From assembly GCA_963920575.1 (NCBI GenBank), contig OY986966.1, forward strand, positions 14,091,297 to 14,155,296: a DNA stretch of 64,000 bases, read 5' to 3'. Positions within the stretch are counted from its first letter, which is position 1. Each line of letters begins with the position of its first letter. The translations under genes were made by a program, and so were the position numbers. Shown one piece after another: positions 12,782 through 25,500 of the stretch. The notes below the pieces were generated by a model that was not told the origin of the DNA, did not search any database, and saw nothing but the letters and a program-made list of their open reading frames with translations. This stretch comes from Narthecium ossifragum (Eukaryota > Streptophyta > Magnoliopsida > Dioscoreales > Nartheciaceae).

Positions 12782-13141
12782 GGGTTCTTATCTAATCCTT
12801 CGATTAGACTCTACTAGACTAGAATTAGGTTTGCTTTGATGCTTGTGAGGCTAGGATCTGGCCGTCCCCCTTGGATTTCTTGGCTTCCGATGGGGTTTTT
12901 CTTCCTTTGATCTGGTTTGACGGACATGGGTGCTGCCTTCTTGGATTTGTTGGTTGCTTTCGGAGTTTCCTTGCTTATGATGATTTCGATGCATGACTTC
13001 TCTTCCTTTGTTTGTTCGTCGGGATGTATGTTGCCTAGGATCTTTGTGGTGCTGCCTTCTCCCTCTCTATTGTTCAGATCTTTGAGTTTTTCGCAATGCC
13101 TCTTGTCCTCTATTTTTGGGCCTACCGGAGGTTTGAGTTTC

Positions 13142-14163
13142 TGTACCGCTGCAACGATCCAGTAGACTTATATGATCCAGTAGACTTATATGATGCCCTG
13201 TCATACTGTTGCATGCTTTACTTCTTATCTGTGTATGTCATAGCATGCATTCCTCTGTTGTGCATTAGTTGCATTGGTTAGGGCGTGGGTGATCCTTGGG
13301 TCGTCGTCCCGAGGCTGGAAGCTCGGACTTAGCCCTAGGACCGGGGTTGGGTAGTTTGGACCCGGTTGAATTGTAGTATCCAGTCAAACTTAATGATAGG
13401 CTTAGATGACTGGTACACTAGTTACTTGATGATTGTAGAGGTCGTGTCGGCCTCGAGTCGGATCTGAGGTGTAGCCGGTGTCCGGCGTTCTTAAACTCTT
13501 GGGTAGATGAGTTGCCTACTCAGTGGTGTCTTTTCCCACCAAACAGTGTTTTGTGTCCTGTTGAGAGTCAGCAGTGTTGTTTCCTGCTACTGAGTGTGAC
13601 CCGACATGTGACCAGCCTGGCTGGAAGATCATGATCGGGGCCTCAGGGACACGCGGTGGGGTTATGGGACCCCTGTATACACCCAAGTTCTACTTGAGGG
13701 CGACACTGTTGCGTTTCCCTCTTCCTTCTGTGTGTCGTAGTGTAGATCCCTACTGAGCTTAGTGCTCACTCCTACCCGGGCTGCGTTTTGCAGGTGCAGG
13801 CGTCAGCTCTTCTTCCTTGGCCCCTACCGGGCAGTTGGTTGGCCGTGCGGCGGCGCCAGGTGGAGTCTGAGAGGTGGTGATCCTTTACTGTTTTTATCCT
13901 TATGTTAGATAGTCTCCTACGAGAGTAATGTTGTATTTGAACTCCCCCCTCTCCGAGGTTATGTATATTAAACCTTTTTGAGTTTTAAATCTGTGGTTCG
14001 AGGCTTCATTATTATATTGTCTTTTAATTTTGGGAGTGCTTTGGAGAACTGTTAGGGAGACCAATAGGTTAGAGGGAACCCTCGCCAGCTTTTCTTCCGC
14101 GTTTGTTAGGTTCCGGTTCGCGTCGCCCGGCCCGGTTGGGCTTTCGCGGGTCGGGGCGCGACA
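13142..14163 (+). repeat. Tekay-1 5' LTR (5'-truncated, family B)
   Basis: This is only the last 1.0 kb of the LTR, beginning near TACCGCTGCAACGATCC and ending GGGGCGCGACA. A GATCCAGTAGACTTATAT block is tandemly doubled at 13157-13191 compared with the 3' LTR, probably at the truncation junction. It is otherwise nearly identical to the matching part of the 3' LTR. The start is approximate. Confidence 0.8.
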
Positions 14164-14166
14164 GCT

Positions 14167-14178
14167 TGGTATCAGAGC
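14167..14178 (+). other. Tekay-1 primer-binding site (tRNA-Met)
   Basis: TGGTATCAGAGC lies three bases after the 5' LTR end. It is the standard complement to the 3' end of initiator tRNA-Met and primes minus-strand DNA synthesis. Confidence 0.9.
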
Positions 14179-14364
14179 ATAGGTTGTAGATCCCAGGGTT
14201 TAGGATCAGGATTCGGTTGAGTTTGAGCGTGGAATGGGTTAGTTCTATGTCTAGAACATCCGTGCATGCTCCTTTTGATGTGTTATGCTTTTCCGCTTTA
14301 TGTTGTACTGCTTTGTCTTGGGTTTCTGACGAGTGAACGCTCGTTGTCGTTGGTGATTGCACAG

Positions 14365-15506
14365 ATGTCGGGAGCTCGAGTCCGACCTTCGGTTGTTGGT
14401 CGAGGTGGGGCACGACCTGGTCGACCCGCTCGACCAGACAGGGTAGCACCTGTCAGGACGGTCAGAGCTCGACGGACTGTACCATCACCAGCGACGGTTG
14501 CGGTCGCACAGGAGGAGGCTCCTCTCGCCGAGGAGGGGGTCCTCGCTCCGGTCGACGGGCGGGCCGCGGCAGCGATCATGATGGACTTCCAGCGGCTGAA
14601 CCCGCCTAGGTTCAGCGGTGAGACTGGAGATCCGACCACGGCAGACGGCTGGCTCCGAGGAGTCACGCGCGTTCTCGACGCTCTCTTCGTCGGGGATGAC
14701 CGGATCCGGGTCACCCTCGCGGAGTTCCAGCTCGATGGTGACGCCCTTGACTGGTGGTGCACTGCCCAGCACACCAGTGGCGGAGAGGAGCCGACATGGG
14801 AGGAGTTCAGGGCGTTGTTCTTGGACGCGTACTTCCCGGAGAATACGCGTGACGCCTTGTCTCGCGAGTACCAGTCCCTCTTGCAGGGTACTCACACCGT
14901 GCAGCAGTACGCCACCCGGTTCACGCACTTGGTCCGTTTTGCGGGGGCAGTGGCAGCAGATCCAGTGGCCAGACGTGTTCCCACCACTTCCAGACGCACG
15001 CAGCAGTTCTGAACTGCGCCTTAGTTGTGGAGGCGCAGTCGCAGGACGAGAGACGCCGGGCAGTTCCACCGGCAGTCTCTACCAGCTCACAGCAGCAGAG
15101 GCCCCAGGGCAGAGGGGGGTTCGGTAGGGGGCAGCCGTGGCGTCAGCGGCCCTTTCAGCATCGGCCGCAGCGCGCACCGCAATACCAGCAGCCACTACCG
15201 AGCCCACCATCCCCGTTTCTACTGACGGCCGGGCCATCTGGGCAGGCTTCGTCAGGGGTAGACCAGGGACGGCAGCCTGGCGGCGCGATACCCACTTGCT
15301 ACCTGTGCGGGCAGCCGGGGCACTACCGTAGAGACTGCACTTCGCGAGGAGCGCAGAGCGCTATGCCGCAAGGCAGTAGAGGCGGAGGGTCCGGTGCCTG
15401 GCAGGGGAGCGGGGGTGGACGCGGGCCGGGGCGTCCCAGAGGCAGAGGCGGCCATCGGGGGCAGGTGTTTGCCCTCCCAGTTCGTGAGCGGCAGGACACC
15501 GTCTAG
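14365..15506 (+). pseudogene. Tekay-1 gag (frameshifted)
   Basis: Gag forms the capsid and nucleocapsid of the virus-like particle. The chosen start is the Met of MSGARVRPSVVGRGG, because Tekay-2 has the same start (45388); the open frame extends further up but is not conserved. The capsid domain runs from about codon 70 (MMDFQRLNPPRFSGE, GWLRGVTRVLDAL, TWEEFRALFLDAYFP, QYATRFTHLVRFAG). The frame then stops at 15012. Compared with Tekay-2, about 60 bp are missing after ...VAADPVA near CCAG repeats, shifting the frame. The C-terminal part continues in another frame (15027-15506) with a zinc knuckle CYLCGQPGHYRRDC and Gly/Arg-rich tail, ending at a TAG where Tekay-2 has CAG. Confidence 0.82.
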
Positions 15507-18500
15507 CTGTATCAGCCGCCACCGCAGTACCAGCAGCCGCAGCAGTACCAGCAGCCGTTGCAGTACTAGCAGCCGCAGCAGTACCAGCAGCCGCAGCAGT
15601 ACCAGTAGCCGCAGCAGTATCAGTAGACAGCGACAGAGCCATCCGTCCTCAGAGGTATCTTTCAGCTTTCTAGTTCTTTAGTAGATGTGCTGATAGACTC
15701 TGGGGCGTCTCATTCCTATATTGCTAGCATGTGTGTGGCATCGCTAGGATTAGAGACGAGTTGGCTAGAGGTGGCACAGTCTGTAGACTCACCGATCGGC
15801 GGCACAGTCAGGGTAGACCGGGTCTGCCGATCTTGTTCTTTGGAGGTTGGAGGCCTCCGTGTCTGTCTAGACCTGCGGGTGCTAGACATGACAGGCTTCG
15901 ATGTGATACTCGGTATGGACTGGTTGGCAGCATACCGAGCTATCATCGACTGTGGTCGCCGGAGGGTGGTCGCTTGGACACCCGATGGGACACAGTTTGT
16001 GTTGTTGGGGGATCGGTTCTCAGCCGATTCCTTTGCTTGTGGTGTGGGGAGACGTGGCAGCGAGCTCTCAGCCTTGTTGGCCAGTCTGACCCTGTTCGGT
16101 TCTGAGGGAGTGCAGCAGAGCAGTTTTCCCAGGATCGTGTGCGACTACACCGACGTATTTCCCGAGGTGTTGCCAGGGCTTCCACCGCCCAGAGAGGTCG
16201 ATTTTGAGATCGACCTAGTACCAGGTACCGCACCGATCTCTCTCCCAGCTTTCAGGATGGCACCAGCAGAGCAAAGTGAGTTGAGGACTCAGCTAGACGA
16301 GCTTACCAGCAGAGGCTTCATCCGTCCCAGCATGTCTCCCTGGGGGGCGCCAGTGTTGTTCGCAAAGAAGAAGGATGGTACCCTTCGACTTTGCATAGAC
16401 TACAGGCGGCTCAACAGGGTGACGGTGAAGAACAGGTATCCGATGCCGCGGATCGACGACCTGTTTGACCAGCTTCGAGGATCTTCAGTGTTCTCGAAGA
16501 TCGACCTCCGCACCGGCTACCACCAGTTGAGGGTTCGGGATTGCGACATCCCGAAGACGGCATTTCGGACTCGGTACGGCCTGTACGAGTTCGTGGTGAT
16601 GCCGTTTGGGCTGACGAATGCACCAGCAGCGTTCATGGGTCTCATGCAGAGGATCTTCCGGCCCTTCCTAGACGAGTTCGTGGTGGTGTTCGTCGACGAC
16701 ATCCTTATCTACTCCCGGTCAGAGGCGGAGCACGAGCGACACTTGGCGACAGTGTTGCAGCTACTTAGGGAGCATCGGCTTTATACCAAGGCTTCCAAGT
16801 GCGAGTTCTGGCTTGCACAGGTGGGATTCCTTGGACACGTGGTGTCGGCAGCAGGGATCTCAGTTGACCCGGCCAAGGTCGAGGCAGTGGTACAGTGGCA
16901 GAGATCGAGGACAGTGTTCGAGGTCCGTAGCTTCTTAGGCCTGGCGGGTTACTACAGGCGGTTCGTGCGAGACTTCTCCAGAGTTGCCGGACCGTTGACC
17001 AGACTGACACAGAATGCCGTCCCGTTTGTGTAGGATGATGCTTGTGAGCGAGCCTTCGTGGAGCTGAGGACCAGGTTGACCAGTGCACCGGTGCTGATCG
17101 TCCCCGAGCGAGGCGTTGGTTACAGTGTCTACTGTGACGCCTGTGGAGAGGGTTTGGGATGTGTCCTCATGCAGGAGGGCCACGTAGTTTCCTATAATTC
17201 TCGCCAGCTGAAGAACCATGAGAGGAACTACCCGACCCATGACTTGGAGCTTGCAGTGGTGGTCTTCGCCCTGAAGACCTGGCGTCACTACCTCTATGGC
17301 GAGAAGTTTTCTGTCTTCTCGGACCATAAGAGCTTGAGGCACGTTTTCACCCAACGTGACCTCAACCTGAGGCAGCGACGCTGGATGGAGCTACTGGAGG
17401 ACTACGACTTTGAGTTGCATTACCATCCTGGTAACGCAAACGTCGTAGCAGACGCGCTGAGCAGACAGGTGAGAGACACCAGAGCAGCAGTTGCAGGGTT
17501 GTCAGCACGGCAGTGGCAGGCTCTAGAGACGGCGAGCCAGTTGGGGCTCGAGTTTGAGGATCGAGGATCCAGCAGCTTCCTCTACGTAGTGCAGAGTATG
17601 CCAGCAGTTCTAGCCAGAGTGCTGGAGGCACAGCACAGTGACCCAGAGCTCGAGGAGTTACGCACAGCAGCGGGCACGGAGGGCGCAGACGGAGACTGGA
17701 CAGTATCGCCAGACGGAGGGCTACGGTTCCGAGGCAGAGTAGCGGTCCCAGCAGATCCAGTTCTTCGAGACGACGTCCTACAAGAGTTCCACCACTCTCG
17801 CTTTGCAGTTCATCCCGGCGGCACCAAGATGTACCAGGATCTTCGGCGATAGTTCTGGTGGCGCGGGATGAAGAGGGCAGTGACGGAGTTCATATCGCGC
17901 TGCCTTACCTGTCAGAAGGTCAAGGCAGAGCACCAGCGGACTCCGGGATTACTTCAACCGCTTCCACTAGCTGAGTGGAAGTGGGAGCACATCACGATGG
18001 ACTTCGTGACCGGGCTACCGAGATCTCCTAGGGGGAATGACGCGATTTGGGTCATCGTTGATCGACTGACCAAATCGGCGCACTTCCTGCCTATGCGGGT
18101 GACAGACTCGACGGGCAGGTTGGGTAGCTTGTACGTCAGAGAGGTGGTCAGACTACACGGAGTTCCAGTTTCTATCGTGTCAGACCGTGACCCCAGGTTC
18201 ACCAGCAGGTTCTGGCGTGACTTTCAGGAGGCAGTTGGCACACTCCTGACTTTCAGTACGGCTTTCCATCCGCAGACAGACGGGCAATCAGAGCGGACTA
18301 TCCAGATCTTGGAGGACATGCTGAGAGCATGTGTCCTCGACACCGGAGGCAGCTGGGAGGAGCACATTCCCTTGGTGGAGTTCGCCTACAACAACAGCTA
18401 CCAGTCCAGTCTTGGAGTAGCACCTTTCGAGGCGTTGTACGGTAGGCCGTGTCGTTCCCCAGTATGCTGGACAGAGGTTGGAGAGGCTTCACTCACCGGT

Positions 18501-19013
18501 CCAGACATCATCAGGCAGTCGTCTGAGAGGTTAGTGCAGATCAGGCAGAGGCTTCTGACGGCTCAGAGCCGGCAGAAGAGTTATGCAGATCAGAGGCGAC
18601 GACCGTTGGAGTTTGCAGTCGGCGACCGAGTGTTCTTGCGAGCTTCGCCGTACAGAGGTTCTGTCAGGTTTGGCAGAGGTGGCAAGTTGGCGCCGAGGTT
18701 TGTCGGGCCGTTCGAGATCCTAGAGAGGGTCGGCGAGGTAGCTTACCGCCTAGATCTTCCTCAGCACATGTCTGCTGTGCACCCGACTTTCCACGTGTCG
18801 AACCTGAGGAAGTATCACCCAGACCCGTCTCATGTCATCAGGGTGGATGACATTGAGCTTGAGGCAGACGCGAGCTTTGTTGAGCAGCCGGTTCAGGTAC
18901 TTGACCGGAGGGATCAGGTCTTGCGGGGCAAGACGATTCCCTTGGTCAAGGTATTGTGGAGGAACATAAGCACCGAGGAGGTCACTTGGGAGCGCGAGGC
19001 GCGCATGCGGTAG
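15507..19013 (+). pseudogene. Tekay-1 pol (protease-RT-RNase H-integrase), broken by TAG stops
   Basis: One reading frame holds the whole polyprotein but contains TAG codons at 15567, 15606, 15624 (Gln-rich linker), 17031 and 17850. Protease: [12 protein letters not shown] near 15690. [22 protein letters not shown], then [12 protein letters not shown] and the catalytic FVDD box near 16690. RNase H: FSVFSDHKSLRHVF and NVVADALSR (about 17310-17460). Integrase: HHCC zinc finger split by the 17850 stop, then catalytic MDFVTGLP, SDRDPRFTSRFW and QTDGQSERTIQ. C-terminus: GDRVFLRASP and the chromodomain-like PLVKVLWRNISTEEVTWERE. Two more TAGs just past 19013 may also be ancestral CAG. Domains are nearly full length, so only point lesions kill it. 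Confidence 0.88.
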
Positions 19014-19137
19014 GAGTTTCCGTAGTTGTTTTCTTCTCCAGGTACTTCTTGTCCTGTCTTCTAGTGTAGCTGTTTTGTTGTTCCGAGCCCTACCCTTATC
19101 GAATCTCGGGACGAGATTTCCTTTAAGGGTATTAGGA

Positions 19138-21597
19138 TGTGAGGACCTGCCCCTCTACTCCTGTGGCTCGTTGTAGACCGCAAGGGCAATTTGGTAAATT
19201 ATGCCTTGTTGGTTTGTTTCACACCCGCGTGTGCACACACTGGCCTTGTATGTGTTAGTGTTTGGTTAGAACGGTTAGTGGGACCCGGGATCGAAAGATC
19301 CGAACTTGGGCTTGAGTTCTTGCCCAAGTTTAGCTTTCAGCACACAAAGGATCGATCCACTCTGGCTGAAGGATCGATCCTCTTCATGCCAGAAAGCCTT
19401 GTGAATCGTCATGAAGGATCGATCCACTTCGTGCCAGAAAGCCTTGTGAATCGTCATGAAGGATCGATCCTCCCTTGAGGAAGGATTGATCATTCATAAG
19501 TCGGTTGGTTTTCTGCTTCGCGAGGACGGCCACCGCTGGCCGTCGCTCTCCCCTGTCAGAGAGGGAAGACTTCCTCTCCCCACCCCTCACTTTTTCCCCT
19601 CTTTCCCGGCTGTCCCCTCCCCCTTTTCCCCCTATTTCTTCCCCTTCCCTTCCTCCTTCTCCTCCTTTTCTTCTTCCTTCCTTCCTTCTCTCCCGGAGCC
19701 CTGTTTTTCCCCTGTTTCCGGCAGCCACCTTGCTCTCCTCCGTTCTCCCTCCTCCGGCCATCTTTTCCGGCGTTCTAAGGCTCGTTGGATTCGTGACAAC
19801 GAGAGGAAGATCCCTAAAGTGGTTTGGAGGCTTGTTGGTGATCAAATCGCGGGGAATCAGCCGAGGAAAGCGCAGCTAGGTAGGGTTATACCTACTGTGT
19901 TTATTTTGGGTTTTCTTGAGATCTAGCCGTTGGATCTTGTTGATTCTTGTTTTATTGGATTCCTTATACCTGGTAGAATAACTGATTTAAGTTCCATGTT
20001 AATCAGTTGAGATTTGAGTAGGTTTTATGCATGATTAGTCTCGGATTTCTGGTTTTCTTCTGTTCTTGAGAAACAGCCGGCTTGCGGTGAGTTTTCCGGC
20101 CGGCGAGTACATGATCTTGGCTTTTGATAAACATAATAGTTGTAGATGTCTTCGTTAGCTTTCCATGCTATCTTGTTTTGTAATTTTTCGATTTATGTAC
20201 GATTTGTTATGAATTGTTTGCTGGAGGGCTACGTTGCAGCAATTAGGTTGGTAAGTGAGTTGATCAGCGGTTTTGATTTGTATTTTCCTGTTAATCCAAC
20301 CGTTGGATCATTATGAATTTTGGATATATTAATCCTGGTATATACACCTACTGGTGGTTAAGTTGGATCTTGAATCCGACAGCGTTTGGATGTCGGATCG
20401 ACGGGATCAATTAGCCCCTAAGTAGAGGTTTTGGGTGTTTGAATATAATATTATATTTCGGAATATAATATTATATTGTTACTGTTCATTGAGCGGTTTT
20501 CGGGGTTGCTTCCCGTTGCAGGGGTTCGCGGTTGACGATCGTGGTACCGTCGTAAAGCCGGGACCCCCTGCGGATCGGCTGGCAGCGGTTGGTTGTACCG
20601 CAGCAGCGATCCAGTAGACTTATATGATGCCCTGTCATACTGTTGCATGCTTTACTTCTTATCTGTGTATGTCATAGCATGCATTCCTCTGTTGTGCATT
20701 AGTTGCATTGGTTAGGGCGTGGGTGATCCTTGGGTCGCCGTCCCGAGGCTGGAAGCTCGGACTTAGCCCTAGGACCGGGGTTGGGTAGTTTGGACCCGGT
20801 TGAATTGTAGTGTCCAGTCAAACTTAATGATAGGCTTAGATGACTGGTACATTGGTTACTTGATGATTGTAGAGGTCGTGTCGGCCTCGAGTCGGATCTG
20901 AGGTGTAGCCGGTGTCCGGCGTTCTTAAACTCTTGGGTAGAGGAGTTGCCTACTCAGTGGTGTCTTTTCCCACCAAACAGTGTTCTGTGTCCTGTTGAGA
21001 GTCAGCAGTGTTGTTTCCTGCTACTGAGTGTGACCCGACATGTGACCAGACCGGCTGGAAGATCATGATCGAGGCCTCATGGACACGCGGTGGGGTTATG
21101 GGACCCCTGTATACACCCATGTTCTACTTGAGGGCGACACTGTTGCGTTTCCCTCTTCCTTCTGTGTGTCGTAGTGTAGATCCCTACTGAGCTTAGTGCT
21201 CACTCCTACCCGGGCTGCGTTTTGCAGGTGCAGGCGTCAGCTCTTATTCCTTGGCCCCTACCGGGCAGTTGGTTGGCCGTGCGGCGGCGCCAGGTGGAGT
21301 CTGAGAGGTGGTGATCCTTTACTGTTTTTATCCTTATGTTAGATAGTCTCCTACGGGAGTAATGTTGTATTTGAACTCCCCCCTCTCCGAGGTTATGTAT
21401 ATTAAACCTTTTTGAGTTTTAAATCTGTGGTTCGAGGCTTCATTATTATATTGTCTTTTAATTTTGGGAGTGCTTTGGAGAACTGTTAGAGAGACCAATA
21501 GGTTAGAGGGAACCCTCGCCAACTTTTCTTCCGCGTTTGTTAGGTTCCGGTTCGCGTCGCCCGGCCCGGTTGGGCTTTCGCAGGTCGGGGCGCGACA
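19138..21597 (+). repeat. Tekay-1 3' LTR (complete, family B)
   Basis: A 2.46-kb LTR running TGTGAGGACCTGC...GGGCGCGACA. It contains a GATCGATC array (19349-19494), a long pyrimidine-rich leader (about 19560-19740), a splice-donor-like AG/GTAGGG (near 19876), a doubled AT palindrome (20442-20477), a GACG...CGTC hairpin module (about 20535-20570) and RY-like CATGCA motifs (about 20644-20685). No genes; open frames across the pyrimidine-rich part are artefacts of low complexity. Confidence 0.9.
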
Positions 21598-22558
21598 CAG
21601 CTCCTTTTCGAAGTTGGTGCTATTCCGTAAGGAATCTCAAGATTCTTTCAAGAGGAAAGATGTAGATCTTCGAATCTACTTTCCATCGCCGCTGGTTTCA
21701 TGATTTTTGGATTTATATACGATTTTTGGCGAATATTTTTCTAAACTGCTGGGAGACAGGAATTACGAAATTATTCAATTAATTAAGTGGAAATTAGCCA
21801 TCAATTCGATCCAATTCTTGGAGGAAATGTTCCTTGAATGTTAATCAATATCTGCCCAAACTTAATCGAAGATTGACGTCGTTTGGACTTGGAATGGATA
21901 AGATTTCATCGTTTCGAATTTAGGATTACTGTAACAATCCGAAAATGTGTAAGTTGTGGATGTTGCTATTTTTCTTGGTTTAATTCTTCGAGAATTATGA
22001 TGTTAATGCTCCTAATGATCTCTAGGATTAACATGTTCAACTTGATGATCTTTGTATACTTAATTACCTCAATCTCGGCCTCACTAGTTAGTTGCTAAAC
22101 CCCCTCTCGAGTTAGTAATTAGATTGTGAAGTATGCCTTTTAACTACAAGTAATTTGGATTATTATAATGAGTATGTATGGCCAATGTGGATTTGTAATT
22201 CGGATCATGCTAGTTTATTTAAATGCCAAGTCTCGGACTAATGGGTTGGCCGAGTCCACGTGCTTAGATGTTTTTCTTTCAAATTGTAGCGTGCTATCTA
22301 ATTATGTAATTTATATAATTATTAAGCCCTATGTGAGGCATGTGGTTGAACCCAGGAGGTCATGCCTTGGGATGTTTAGATTATTGAGCGGGCTGCTGGT
22401 GTGCCACTTGTATTATTTTGTTTAACTGCTTGTTAGTACTATTTGTGTGCCCGGGGGTGTGCCCCGTTGTAGGAATTTCGGTGGACGGCCGTCTAAGCCG
22501 TCGTAATGCCGAAATTCCGATTGAATGTGTTGTTGCTTGTTTACGGCTTGTAGGTGCC
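21598..22558 (+). repeat. Outer family-A LTR, last visible piece
   Basis: After Tekay-1 the outer family-A LTR resumes (CAGCTCCTTTTCGAAG) and matches the family-A LTR at 29880-32796 in its middle third. It carries a conserved two-stem hairpin at 22472-22518. It stops at GTGCC (22554-22558), where the next family-A LTR inserted. No genes. Confidence 0.75.
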
Positions 22559-25500
22559 TGTGAGGACCCATACCTCCAACCCGGTCTGACCGCTTGGGTC
22601 GAGGGTCTGGTTCTGTTGGTTTTGGGCTTGGTTGGCCTTACTTTGCGATCCCCGCTGATCGTTGCAGCTCCAGGGGTAATTTGGTAAATTACTCTTGCGG
22701 AGTTGGTTCCACACACGCGTAGCGCACTCACGGCCATGTGATGATGTATGTGTTTGATTAGACTATTAGGAGTACCCCAGATCGGAGGATTTGAGTTAGA
22801 TCGCAAGGATCAAGATTTGAGCGGTCGTGATTAAATCTGGCTGATCAAGTGGTTAGGAGACTTAATCACCGTTTGATTAAACCCAAACCTTCTTAACCCT
22901 TTTCTCTCTCTCGTGAGGGGTTCTATCCCGATTGTTAGAGAAAGAGAGGCGGCGACGAACCAGAGGGGAGAGGAGAGCTTGGCGGCATAGGCGGCGATGG
23001 CGGACCGCGGCTGTGAAGACCTGCCCCTCTACCCCTGTGGCTCGTTGTAGACCGCAAGGGCAATTTGGTAAATTGCGCATTGTTGGTTTGTTTCACACCC
23101 GCATGTGCACACACTGGCCTTGTTTGTGTTAATGCTTGTTTAGAATGGCTAGGTGGACCCGGGATCGGAAGATCCCAGCTCGGGCGCGCGGAAGCTTGCC
23201 TTTGGGAAGCTGACGACCCTTGAGCGATCGATCGCTCCTTAGAATTATCGATCCGGGGCGAGAACGATCGATCGCTCCTTGGAGCGACCGATCGGACTCG
23301 CGTCGGTGGCTTTTCTGCTTCGCGAGGACGGCCGTCGTTGGCCGTCGCTCTCTCCTGTCAGAGGGGGAAGACTTCTCCTCCCCTTCTTTCACTTTTCCCC
23401 CCTTCCCCCGGCTGTCCTCTCCCCCCTTTTCCCTCCTTTCCTTCCCCTCTCTTCCTCCTTCTCCTCCTTTCTTCTTCCTTCCTTCTTTCTCTCCCGAAGC
23501 TCTGCTTCTCTTCCCCTGTTTCCGGTAGCAAGCTTTATCACCTCCGTTGTCCCTCCTCCGACCACCTTTTTCGGCGTTCTAAGGCTCGTTGGATCCGTGA
23601 CAACGAGAGGAAGATCCCTAAAGTGGTTTGGAACCTTGTTGGTGATTAACTCGCGGGAATCAGCCGAGGAAAGCGCTGCTAGGTAGGGTTATACCTACTG
23701 ATGTTGTTTCGGATTGTTCACTAGATCTAGCCGTTGGATCTTGTTGATCCTTATTTTTTTGGATTCCTTATGCCTATTAGAATTACTGATTTAAGTTTCA
23801 TATTAATCAGGTGAGCTTTGAGTAGGTTTTATGCATGATTAGTCTCGGATTTCTGGTTTTCTGCTGTTCTTGAAGAACAACCGGCTTGCGGCGAGTTTTT
23901 CGGCCGGCGCGTACATGATCTTGGCTTTTGATAAACATGAGAGCTGTATATCTATTCGTTAGCTTTCCATTTCATCTTATTTCGTAATTTTTTGATTTTT
24001 CTACGATGTTTTATGAATTGTTTGCTGAAGGGCTGCATTGCAGCAATTAATGGGTAAGTTAGTTTGATTAACGATTTTTGATTAGTGTTTCATGTTAATC
24101 CAACCGTTGGATGATTATGAATTTTCGCTACGTTGATCCTAGTATATACACCTACTGGTGGCTAAGTTGGATCTTGAATCCGACGTCGTTTGGACGGGAT
24201 CAATTAGCCCCTAAGTGGTGGTTTTGGGTGTTTGAATATAATATTATATTTTGGAATATAATATTATATTGTTTACTGTTCATCAGCGGTTTTCGGGGTT
24301 GCTTCCCGTTGCAGGAGTCTGCGGTCGACGGTCGTGGTACCGTCGTAATGCCGGGACCCTCTGCGGATCGGCTGGCAGCGGTCGGTGGTACTACTGCAGC
24401 GATCCGGTTGACTTATATGATGTTTGTCATACTGTTGCATGCCTATCTCCTGTCCATGTATATCATAGCATGCATTGTTGTATTGTGCATTAGTTGCATT
24501 GGTTAGGGCGTGGGTGATCCTTGGGTCGCCGTCCCGAGGCTGGAAGCTCGGATTTAGCCCTAGGACCGGGTTTGAATTGCGGGGTCCAGTCGATTCGATG
24601 ATAGGCTTAGATGACTGGTGCACTTATTGCTTGATGATTGTAGAGGTCGTGTTGGCCTCAAGTCGGATCTGAGGTATAGCCGGTGTCCGGTATTCTTAAA
24701 ACTCTTGAGTAGAGGAGTTATTTACTCAGTGGTGTCTTTTCCCACCAAACAGTGTTCAGTGTCCTGTTAAGAGTTAGCAGTGTCTTCTCCTGCTACTGAG
24801 TGTGACCTGACATGTGACCAGCTCGGCTGGAAGACCATTATTGTGGGCCTCAGGGACACGCGGTAGGGTTATGGGACCCCTGTATACACCCAGTTTCCAC
24901 TTGAGGGCGGCACTGTTGTGTTTCCCTCTTCCTTCTGTGTGTCGTAGTGTAGATCCCTACTGAGCTTAGTGCTCACACCTACCCCGGGCTGCATTTTGCA
25001 GGTGCAGGCGTCAGTTCTTCCTCTGTGGCCCCTACCGGGCAGTTGGTTGGCGGTGCGGCGGCGCCTGGTGGCTTTTGAGAGGTGGTGATCGTTTATTGCT
25101 TTTACCTTATGTTAGTTAGTCTCCTATGGGAGTAATGTTGTATTTGGATCTTCCCCTCTCCGAGGATATGTATATTAATACTTGAGTTTTAAATCTGAGG
25201 TTCGAGGTTTTCCTAATCAGTGTTGTTTTTATTGAGGGTGCTTTTGGTGAACTGTTAGGGAGACCAATAGGTTAGAGGGAACCCTCGCCGTTCTTTTTCC
25301 GCGTTTTGTAGGTTCCGGTTCGCATCGCCCGGCCCGGTTGGGCTTTCGCGGGTCGGGGCGTGACAGCGGCGATCGTGACCCGAGGCAACGGTTACCGGTA
25401 GAGAGGACGGCGGTGGCTGGGTTTCTCTCAATGACGATCGGCGACGACGTGCAAGCAGCAGAGATATCGAGCTCGGGGGCGACGCACGGCCGGAGAAGAC

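Larger units (their letters stand above)
13142..21597 (+). mobile_element. Tekay/Del-type chromovirus (Ty3/gypsy), 'Tekay-1'
   Basis: The order is truncated 5' LTR, tRNA-Met primer site, gag, protease, RT, RNase H, integrase, a chromodomain-like C-terminus, polypurine tract and full 3' LTR. Integrase follows RT, which is the gypsy order. It inserted in the outer family-A LTR; the bases after the 3' LTR are CAGCT (21598-21602), but the left duplication is lost with the 5' LTR end. Gag is frameshifted and pol is cut by in-frame TAG codons. The Tekay/Del call comes from the integrase C-terminus (PLVKVLWRN...EEVTWERE). Confidence 0.88.
8032..22558 (+). repeat. Outer family-A gypsy LTR, dismembered by nested insertions
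   Basis: One + strand LTR beginning TGTGAGGACCTGC is spread over four pieces: 8032-8248, 9946-10357, 12787 to about 13141, and 21598-22558. Piece order matches the family-A LTRs at 22559 and 29880. The interruptions are a reversed solo family-A LTR, a reversed solo family-C LTR, the Tekay-1 chromovirus (with some LTR-A sequence lost at its left edge) and, at 22559, another family-A LTR. The tail expected after the GTGCC at 22554-22558 was not found in the window. A GA-rich microsatellite lies at 10128-10165. There are no genes in its own sequence. Confidence 0.75.

Noticed and set aside
14298..14774. 158-codon minus-strand frame opposite gag
   Set aside because: It is a shadow of the GC-rich gag frame, with no conserved motif.
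19384..19926. Overlapping frames of 124-156 codons on both strands
   Set aside because: They cover the GATCGATC array and CT-rich leader of the LTR. Their reading is set by repeat composition, and copies at 23129-23686 and 42979-43513 do not conserve the protein.
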